Origin: Cryptomeria japonica
Lineage: Eukaryota; Streptophyta; Pinopsida; Cupressales; Cupressaceae
Assembly (NCBI RefSeq): GCF_030272615.1
Contig: NC_081411.1
Location: 184,257,572-184,321,571 of the forward strand
Direction: 5' to 3'
Length of the DNA stretch: 64,000 bases
The notes under the pieces are model-generated. The model searched no databases. It saw only the letters and a list, made by a program, of their open reading frames with translations, and was not told the DNA's origin. The position numbers and the translations under genes were made by a program. Positions within the stretch are counted from its first letter, which is position 1, and every line of letters starts with the position of its first letter. Shown here in pieces: positions 56,375-64,000 of the stretch.

Positions 56375-57560
56375 TTAGTTATTGGATGAAGATCCTGCAC
56401 CAAATTCAAGTGCAGATCCACTATTTGTCTTGGATTCATCTTTTCTAACCCGCATCTTCTCATGTTTGTGTCTGATCTCTTCTAATTTTGCTTTAACCTT
56501 CTCATATGATTTGCCTTTGTTTACTGGATCATTATTCTTGCTTTTGCAATACTTTACAATGTGACCGGTTTTGTTGCATGCACGATAAACAACATTTCTC
56601 TGCATAGGTCTAAAATTCATTTGATTTTGTCTCATCCTACACTGGTTAGAGATAAGTCCAAACATCCCACAAGCATAACATCTCTTATTCTGAAAGTTAT
56701 TCATCACTTCTCTGCACATGTTTGACTTGAGACCAAAATTATTGCATATGAAACACTGACTGGTAAGGGTAGGACCCATTTTCATATTATTCATTCCATT
56801 ATTCATCCTACTTTTGCATTGATTCACCATATGACCAAATTTATTGCAAAAAAAATATCTACCATTGAATTTATGAGCATTAGGTTGTCTTACCAGAGGA
56901 TTCTTTCTCTTCTTATGATTAGGTTTTGCATTGCCTTGTCCAGATCCGAAGGATTCACCTTTCTCAAATCCAAGTCCTCGCATGTCCTTTCCATGTCTCT
57001 GACTTTCTAGCATCTCATCAAGCCTTGCTGAGCTACAATTGAATTTGTCTTTGTAATCATTTGCAATAGTAATTTCATCTCTTATGGCAACAATTTGTCT
57101 CTCAAGTTCTTAAACATTATTCCTTTATTGTGTCAACTCAAGCTTCAACTGATCATTCTCATAGGTAATCCTGAAGCATTCATCTACTCTATCCTTCAGT
57201 GATTGAGTCAAATTTTCTTAATTCTTCTTCTGGTCTTCAACCTCCTTAGTTAGCTTTATCATAATGGATTGCATTTGATTCTTCAATACAACATTATCTC
57301 TAGCAATCTTGTCACATTCATCAACTTCATCCTAATTTTCCATGCTTTGATCTTCTTTCTCCTTCATTTTGTCCATCAGCTCTTTCCTCGTCTCTTGAAG
57401 TGTTGACTTGATCTTTCAAACCATTAATGAAATCTTCAGTTGCATTCAAGTTTCTCTTTAAGATTTTATCTCATTTCTTGTTGCATCAAGATCCTCGAGT
57501 GCCACCCAAAGATGTCTCTAAAAACCATAGTCCATTCATTCAATCTCCTGGACCTTCCTC
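56375..57560 (-). pseudogene. Gag C-terminal remnant: coiled coil plus four zinc knuckles
   Basis: Reverse-strand. The first part (57560-57014) reads as a broken coiled coil (NQMQSIMIKLTKEVEDQKKN, then ITYENDQLKLEL, then ELERQIVAI). It leads into LDEMLESQRHGKDMRGLGF, a block typical of copia gag just ahead of its zinc knuckles. The open part (57013-56375) then holds four knuckle-like motifs, mostly degraded: FFCNKFGHMVNQC (first Cys lost), CFICNNFGLKSNMC and CYACGMFGLISNQC (His replaced by Leu), YRACNKTGHIVKYC (first Cys lost). The usual N-terminal capsid domain is missing. A cluster of four is unusual for copia-type gag, which normally has one. Confidence 0.7.
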
Positions 57561-57588
57561 AAGCAGTTAGGATTTCTTGGAGGAACTA

Positions 57589-57601
57589 GGTTATGATACC
57601 A
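57589..57601 (-). other. Primer binding site of the reverse-strand element
   Basis: TGGTATCATAACC on the reverse strand, two bases after the LTR; shares TGGTATCA with the initiator methionine tRNA site. Confidence 0.8.
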
Positions 57602-57603
57602 TT

Positions 57604-58558
57604 TGCTGGAATCAAGGATCATTGAGAGGGAGGGGTGAATTAGTGATCTACCAGCAAACAAATTTTCTCACTTAGTCTCAAACCACTAGAAGCATACACA
57701 GTAAAATAAAATGCAAAAACACAAGATAATCAACCATAAAATCATAACACTGGAATTTTTACGTGGAAAACCAAATGGGAAAAACCATGGTGGGATTTAA
57801 ACCCACAATATTATTCTACTATGGCTAGTAGCAAAACAATATTACAAAATGGGAATGGACTAGAATTCAGGCACACTGCCTAGATCTTACAGCTCAATTA
57901 CAATAAGGGTTGCAACCTCGGAAGTCTCACTGCCTTACATATCTTTTAAAATGATGAATTATAATTATTGAACTCCAAAATAGCATCAAACAATGCCTGG
58001 ATGAGTTCCAGTTAAGTGTATAAAGTTTGACTGTACCACCTCTGCTACTCTGCTCTATTTTTTGTCTCAATCAGCTACCAGATCAAGAATGTGCATGTGA
58101 AACTATTCCAAAAGGACTTATTGATCACAACTCTCTCATATTTCTTCATACCACATACCAAAATTATCTTCTACACTGGTATTATATATCCACAATCACA
58201 AAATAAATAATTATCAAGTTGGCTTGTAGTATAATGTATAATCAAAATTCATCTTGAATCGGATCATCAAAAACATATGCAGATCCATCAAATGATGTCA
58301 AAATGTCTTCCACGAGTTGGCCCTATCACCTGATACATGAATCTCACCACCACAACCACTGGAAAGCTTCCAGACCAAAAGTTGCATTGCATATCTTGAA
58401 ATACTGGAGCTAGATTACTGCTTACTAGACCACAACAACTTCTAGATCTCAAAATCCATGATTATTGGATAATATTTCCAAGGAGAGTTTCCATCAATGA
58501 CAACCCTAAACCATTAATCAAGCATCGATATCCACTAGATCAGTTTCAATTGCCAACA
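57604..58558 (-). repeat. 5' LTR of the reverse-strand non-autonomous element
   Basis: Near-identical in structure to 50652-51605; on the forward strand it starts TGCTGGAATCAAGGATCATT and ends TTGCCAACA. Confidence 0.9.
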
Positions 58559-58773
58559 ACACCTTGCATCCCAATTTCCTTAAGAGCTAGAGTTTCCTTG
58601 AATCCCTACATTTTTTCATACTAGATTCACCATTGGTCATCAATACCTCATTTACAGCCTCATATCATAAGTATCCTATCATATAGTTGAGTCTGCACTT
58701 TTAGGGTTTGCATTCCATCTAGAGTCTCATACATTGTCTTAGGTCAAAGATTAGAACAATCATATATTCCCAT

Positions 58774-59240
58774 GGCTACGTTGGCTCAACAAATTCATGA
58801 TATTAAGAGTGGCAAACTTCAAGGAATGCTAAAATGACTATATAAGGTGGAACAAAAAGTAATTGAAAATCAAAATCCAAACCTCAAGAAAGATCGCATG
58901 ACTTCTTCACCAAGACAAGGAGACATTTCTTCCAAATATCCCTCATATAAATAATATACACCTTTGGGACAATCTATTGAGTTGTCTTTAAAAGATATTC
59001 TTGACCACAATCTTATCACATTGCCTAACAAAAATCCATGAGGATGTAAATTTTTGAGTAACTGTTGTGCGGACCATAGACCAAAAATACATAGGACTTT
59101 AGATTGTATAAAATTAAAGCATAAGATTCAAGATCTCCTTGATAATCGTGTGATCAAAATTGAGGATTCTAATGACTCACCTAAAGAGAAACAAGAAACT
59201 ACTCCTAAGCATATCAAAATTATGAACCTATATCTAGCAA
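58774..59240 (+). pseudogene. Tat-2 gag remnant with zinc finger
   Basis: ATG 58774 begins MATLAQQIHDIKSGKLQGML, with stops after LK and after YPSYK. A cysteine/histidine finger (CADHRPKIHRTLDC) at ~59072-59113 is followed by KLKHKIQDLLDNRVI. The same finger-KIQDL(I/L)D(N) arrangement occurs in Tat-1 at 29380-29465, which links the two elements. Only a short gag precedes the finger, so a large capsid part is missing. A frameshift near 59225 moves the coding sense to the next frame. Confidence 0.7.
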
Positions 59241-60627
59241 GGCTCCACATGTGGCCTCCATCTCTTCCACCATGCATTCATCTCCTAAAGCTTCTCAACA
59301 ACAATCCATACAATCTCCCTCAAACAATGAGCCTAATGATGACACTTTTCATGTTTTCCCTCAAGGGCTATCTCCTATGGAAAGCCAAGCTAATCCCAAT
59401 GTTGATACAAGTTCCTATAATAATTTAAAAATGTTAGATCCTATGTCATCATGCACTCCAATTCTAAACATTCCCACTCTATACTTTCACATCCAAAATA
59501 CTTCCCCATCATGCCAAAACATGAACACCTTCCAATAATCCCCCATGCCTATGCAAAATCCTATCCCTTCCTTAGAATTGGATCCATGTCAAGAGGATAA
59601 TTTTAAGAATCATTAAATAAGTCCTATCATAAATAAAGAACAAGACACCAAAACTCCCCAATCCCATCCAATGGTTGAGCAAGAACATATTTCCCTAGAA
59701 TCCCACGATGATCCTCTTATACCTTTCCATTTCTTCCAAGATGATCCCCTTCTATTTCAAGAGCTAAGCATCCTTCCAAATAGTATTCCTATTCCACTTC
59801 CTAAGAAATATCATGATGCCTCTTCCACCTTTTTAAATGAGCCTATTCAAAATGAAGAGCCAAACACCATTTCCACTTTATCTAATGGTCACCTTCCATG
59901 CCAAGATCAAAGTATCCCTTCATTTCCATGTCATAATCCTCCATGTCTTCCACAAGCTCCCATCTCCCAAGATTAACCTATCATTTCTCCTATTTTTCCT
60001 AAAGATCTTATCATGTCTCCATATCCACCTAAATATCCCATCATTTCCCTTAGTCCATGTCACAACTCAAACATCTCTATGCAAGTTGTTAATGAAACTT
60101 TTATAGGTCAACTGAGTTCCTCTACTTCCATTGGGTCTACTCTACTTTGTGACCCGGTCATTTCTTCCATTTCATATCCAACTCAAAATGGACTTTCTTC
60201 TTCTTCCAAAAGCAATAGGTCCTCCATTAGTCAAAGGATTAATCAAGGCAAACAGTCAGGCCTCCATGAACAAGGTACATCAAAATCCATCCACATCAAA
60301 GCAAATTTTAATGCTCATGGTCTCAACCAAAAAGCTAACTTTCAGGACATTGGTATCCCTACTAAATCCAACACCCTTCCATCTATGTCCAAATACATAC
60401 CTTCCCCTTCATCCATTCCATCCATTTTAGGTCCCTATATCCCTCCATCCGTTATACAGGATCAACAAAGGCACGCATCTTTGAGCACCTTCCATCCATC
60501 TAAAATACCTCCATATCATTCCTATCCATTCACACATTTTTTCCTTCTCCAAGCAATTTGGATTCCAAGCATAAAATTCATAAGTCAAGCAATCGACATG
60601 TATTCAAGGATCAACATGTCCATCTAA
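59241..60627 (+). pseudogene. Tat-2 Ser/Pro-rich frame in place of pol
   Basis: One phase from ~59241 to 60627 with stops only at about 59536, 59614 and 59974. Composition is dominated by Ser, Pro, Asn, Gln, Ile (PHVASISSTMHSSPKASQQQ, then HDDPLIPFHFFQDDPLLFQE, then SISYPTQNGLSSSSKSNRSS, then SMSKYIPSPSSIPSILGPYI). No protease, RT or integrase motif is present. Persistence of one frame over ~460 codons with few stops suggests it was translated while the element was active. Function unknown. Confidence 0.6.
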
Positions 60628-60633
60628 TTAGCA

Positions 60634-61130
60634 TGTCGAAAGAAAGAAAAATATGATCCAAAAGAAAAGAAAAATACAAAAGGCCACAAAGGCCCATTGA
60701 GCAAAAGAAAGAAAAGTCAAAAGTTATATGGGTTCCTAAGGAACTTGTAGAAGAAATGCATTCAAAGGAACTACAAAAGCATGAAAAATAAAAAACCATC
60801 TGGATCCCTAAGCATCTCCTTGAAGCACAACAGTCTAAAGGAAAACCCAAATTGACATATAAAATTGTTGTTCCTCCATCCTAACCTTTCAAATCTATTC
60901 CCCCATTACCTCCTTCATCCATTTTGGATCCTTATGTCCCAAAATCCCTAGCTATTCCTCCATCCAAATCTTAAAATATGAGATTCACTTTTCCTCCACC
61001 ATTCCACCACCCCCCAAGGTGTGTGTCAATGTTGATCTTTCCAGCATTTCCATTTAGACATGAAAAATTATTCCAACATCCCATCCCTTATCCAGCACTT
61101 GTCTTTCACTCTTCCATCCCTCTTATCTAA
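60634..61130 (+). pseudogene. Continuation of the Tat-2 low-complexity frame after a frameshift
   Basis: From 60634 another frame carries MSKERKI, a stop, then VIWVPKELVEEMHSKELQK and TIWIPKHLLEAQQSKGKPK, two copies of a (V/I)W(V/I)PK(E/H)L motif about 30 residues apart. It then runs IVVPPS, PPLPPSSILDPYVPKS and more Pro-rich residues with stops, to about 61130. Family not recognised. Confidence 0.45.
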
Positions 61131-61983
61131 TTCTTTGCATAAATCCTTACTCTAGTTCCGTCCAATCATCTAGATCTCGTATTCCTTTTTCATTTTCTTA
61201 CCAACGTCTTTGAGCATACCTTCATAGCCATGGTCTATTGCAGCACATATTTCAAGGGTACCATCCAAATAAGGGAGATGCTTGATTCCTTTTTGCATCT
61301 CCTATCATTTATTCATTATCTTTCGAAAAAAAAAAATACAAAAAATACAAAAAAGTCAGAAAAAGACCTAAAAATTTTGTCACTTTGGTGAAAACCTAGG
61401 AAACAGGTGCCTTGTGACACAAAAAAAAAAGAGAAACTTTTTTTAAAAAAAAATTAAAGAAAAATAAATTCATCCATTAGTGAAAACTTGACAAATATAC
61501 GCCTTGGAAAACTACCATGATGAAAACCTGACAAATAGGTGTCATGCTAATCCACTATCCTTTCTCACTTTACACTGGGAGAAAGTTTTATCCATGCTAT
61601 CTTATCTGCTGCATGCATCTATTATCCCTCATCCTCCATTATCCTTCATCCTCCACTATCCCTTATTCACCCTATATCCATACATATTCCTTTTCCACCT
61701 TTGATCTTGAGAACATTAAGGATCTTTTGCAAGCTTTGTATGCCTATCTATTACACTTGATTCACACCCTTAAGCTCTTATCCATTATTTTGTCCATTGC
61801 TTGCTTCCATCCTTCATTACCCCTTTTGATCTTGGTTTTCCTACCTACCTCGTATCCAAAGCTATCCCTTGATCTTGGTAAAAAACTAAGGACAAAATGC
61901 AAAACGTGTTTTCAAAAAACCTCTTGACATGGCCATTTCTTTGGACCATATGACATTCGTTACACCATATCCTTGCTTTATAT
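61131..61983 (+). other. Tat-2 3' region, non-coding
   Basis: A-rich tracts (61325-61470), with a repeated string GTGAAAACCT..AACAGGTGCC / ATGAAAACCTGACAAATAGG (near 61389, 61480, 61521). No supported gene. Confidence 0.4.
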
Positions 61984-62775
61984 TGTTGGGAAAATGGAGT
62001 CTTAACCTTGCATTTACATGAGGTTACTATTGATAGTAAGTTTTCATTTGAGCACAAAATGGTGTGAAATTCTCCCCTAAGCTTCTGGTTGGCTAAATAA
62101 GCATTCTGGTAAAGTTACGTCATAAGATCACATCTAGTTTTGAAGATATTAACTTATCCATTTTGGAGGGCCCAATGAAATGTTTAAATTTGATTTTGAG
62201 TAATTTAGAGGCCCCAAAATGCCCTAAAAATTGGGCATAAATGGCATAGCTATTTATGAGGCAATAGAGCACTTCGCGAGCTTTCTGGTGCTTTAAACAG
62301 TTCGTCAATCGAACACACAGTTCTCAGGTTATGGCCTCCAGAAGTTTGTACTCCTGAAATAGGAAATATAAAATACATCAAACACATAAATGGGATATAA
62401 AAAGGGAGGGACACCTCATAGGGCATCTAGAAGGGAGATAAGGTTGGCTATACCTTATTGGGTGGTTTTAGCCCATGGTTTTGTAATACTATTTGATTGT
62501 TTCTGATATTGTATCTCTTATATATGAGGTGCATGACATACAGGTTGTGTAAGAGTCCTATAGTTATTGAGTTACCTCTAAATCTCTAATTAGTGCTACT
62601 CCTGTAAAGAGCTTGCTCTACAAGTATATTGTAATTTGTTTTGATTGCTTAATAATATATTGGGTGGCTTTTGGAGTGTGGGGTTTTTCTCCTGAAAGGG
62701 TTTTCCCCATGTAAATTACTATGTTATGGTTTGAATGTTATTTATGAGTGTTTATGGTGAAAATGGATAACAGTA
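61984..62775 (+). repeat. Possible solo LTR (copia-like)
   Basis: Begins TGTTGGGAAAATGGAG. It has a TATAAAAAGGG box at 62395-62405 and a GGGTTTTTCTCC..GGGTTTTCCCC block near 62679-62709 that is typical of the end of plant copia LTRs. The right border is uncertain (a GATAACA at 62769-62775 is one option) and no target duplication was found. Confidence 0.35.
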
Positions 62776-64000
62776 ATAACAAAATTGAAAGGCTAAATGA
62801 ATTCAACCACCAAACCCTAGCCTAACAACAACAAAGATCCACCATAACATATGAAGATTACCTAAGACAATGTAAATAAAACAATGATCATGGAGAGAGT
62901 CGGAGGAGATAGGCATCTAGTGGTGGGGTCATGGGTCCTCCACCACCACTAGATAGAGGGGACAGGAGGGATGATCCTGGGGTGGGTCCTTCGGGGGCTC
63001 AGATTCCATTGAGGCCAGGCGGCTCCGAGGGAGGGAGTTCATCATAGCCTTAGAAGGCTCCCTATGTATCAGTATTGTACCATTTTTTTGTATGATGATG
63101 TAGACACCTTTGGGTGATTGTAGCCATATGATTTTGACATCATTGTATCATGACACTTTTGATTATAAATATATGAGATGATTCATCTTTGTGGTAGCTA
63201 TATGCATGTGTACCTATGTGATGAGATGTTCTTATGTGATGCTTATGATATGGATGCAAATATGTATATGATGCAATGCAATATGTTTTTTTGTTCTTTT
63301 ATGTTTTATATGTGTATGCATGATGCAAATGTGAATGTATGTAATGCAGATGAATATGATAATGCAAATGTAAATTGTGCTAACAGGTGTTGTGTGCAGG
63401 ATGTGATGCAATTGTGATATCTATATGTATGTATGAAATTCTTATATGTGGTAATGCAGGTGCAAACTACATGAAATGCAAATATTTTTGGTGTGTCATT
63501 ATACTCAGTCATGTGATAGCAGGCTACGCGGACTCAAGAAGGACAATGGAAGTCAATCAAGAAAGGCGGATGAAAGATGGAAGATATTAATGTGAAAGAG
63601 CTTCTTGTGCGTTATCATCATTGAGCTTTATTATGGCAAGTAGGTTATGACAATTGAGGCATATGTTTGACCCAAAAAGTCATTGTACCTATTTGCATGG
63701 AGATAAGACAGTCGCAAACAAAAAATGCCCCATTTCACACTAGACTCACAATGTCCTCATATCCTTGGACAAGTCATAGCATTACTAAAAGACAATCCAT
63801 AGACAACAAATACAAATAGGTGATGATACCCCATCCTCGCTTTTCTAGTGAAAGACATCCTGGAGATAGAATCTCTAGTCAGAGACATCCTGAAAAAGCT
63901 AAAAGACATGTCACCTAAAGATAAAATCAAAAGAAAACCAAGACTCGACACCAACATCCATTATAGTCCTCAAGTTTAGTGTCTCTTGTCACTTGTATAA
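62776..64000. other. Unassigned sequence at the window end
   Basis: No gene recognised. 62890-63050 is GC-rich. 63160-63500 is a low-complexity region full of GATGCAAATG/ATGCAAT-type words. The right edge may still belong to Tat-2. Confidence 0.4.

Larger units (their letters stand above)
50652..58558 (-). mobile_element. Non-autonomous LTR element with gag tail and unknown ORFs, reverse strand
   Basis: LTRs of 954-955 bp (3' LTR 50652-51605, 5' LTR 57604-58558) begin TGTTGGCAA and end CCA(A/G)CA on the reverse strand. The primer site TGGTATCATAACC and polypurine tract AGAGGGGGAGAT are in the right places. Flanking 5-mers AAACC and ACACC form a target duplication with one mismatch. The 6.0-kb interior encodes, in order, a coiled-coil/zinc-knuckle gag remnant, a long unrecognised protein, and a second unrecognised segment. 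No RT, RNase H or integrase motif was seen. The gag style and primer/purine sites are copia-like; this lineage call is inference. Confidence 0.82.
47107..64000 (+). mobile_element. Second Tat-like non-autonomous LTR element (Tat-2), extends past the window
   Basis: Begins with an LTR at 47107-47770, a primer-site-like sequence, a 3-kb leader, a 7.9-kb reverse-strand insertion (50652-58558), then gag with a Tat-type zinc finger and a long Ser/Pro-rich frame. No RT, RNase H or integrase motif was found up to 62 kb. No second LTR matching 47107-47770 was seen, so its right limit is unknown and sequence beyond ~61.3 kb may belong to other elements. It sits in the LINE (joint at 47106/47107). Confidence 0.7.

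Noticed and set aside
63099-63108. TGTAGACACC as start of the missing Tat-2 3' LTR
   Set aside because: The ten bases match, but the following sequence does not resemble 47117-47770.
1-64000. tRNA, rRNA or other structured RNA genes
   Set aside because: None recognised by eye; the tRNA-like strings are primer binding sites of LTR elements.

Overview
This is plant nuclear DNA: an AT-rich, gene-poor, transposon-dominated window. The only clearly intact gene, an ankyrin-repeat/PGG membrane protein, has GT-AG introns. Most of the rest is LTR retrotransposon. The style (large non-autonomous Tat-like Ty3 elements, a Ty3 chromovirus, copia-type debris, very low gene density) fits a gymnosperm, probably a conifer. 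That organism guess is inference and was not tested by any search.

Layout. 1-262 is a reverse-strand Ty1/copia reverse transcriptase scrap. About 720-18077 is a decaying local family of ankyrin/PGG genes. It holds one intact three-exon gene (5338-7786), an upstream pseudogene that lost exon 1 (1021-1315) and a downstream pseudogene that lost exon 3 (15453-17355). The copies share a roughly 300-bp upstream module, and related AT-rich blocks (2340-3190, 3600-3815, 13640-14790, 17380-18077) are scattered between them. A small late-embryogenesis-abundant-like reading frame lies at 10038-10256 (-). The rest of 7.8-13.6 kb shows no recognisable gene.

From 18 kb on the window is a Russian doll of insertions. 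A reverse-strand LINE (poly-A end at 18078) is split by a Ty3/gypsy chromovirus (19939-47034, perfect 5-bp target duplication CATAT). The chromovirus is split inside pol by a non-autonomous Tat-like element (25265-44227, duplication GAATC/GAATG). That element is split inside its gag-pro reading frame by an 11.1-kb unit with terminal inverted repeats (30032-41127, duplication CTTCT); removing the unit restores the host reading frame exactly. The 11.1-kb unit matches no transposon class I can name. It carries a 3.9-kb palindromic satellite, a 5 x 359-bp tandem array, a 3 x 110-bp array, a long hairpin, and two convergent unrecognised genes, one of them multi-exon.

A second Tat-like element starts at 47107 (also inside the LINE) and runs past the window end. 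It is split by a reverse-strand non-autonomous LTR element (50652-58558) that has a zinc-knuckle gag tail and long unrecognised ORFs but no visible reverse transcriptase or integrase. All three non-autonomous LTR elements carry unusual ORFs where pol would be expected. The 11.1-kb unit and these ORFs are the most promising novel material. All transposon coding regions seen here carry stops or frameshifts, so they are relics.
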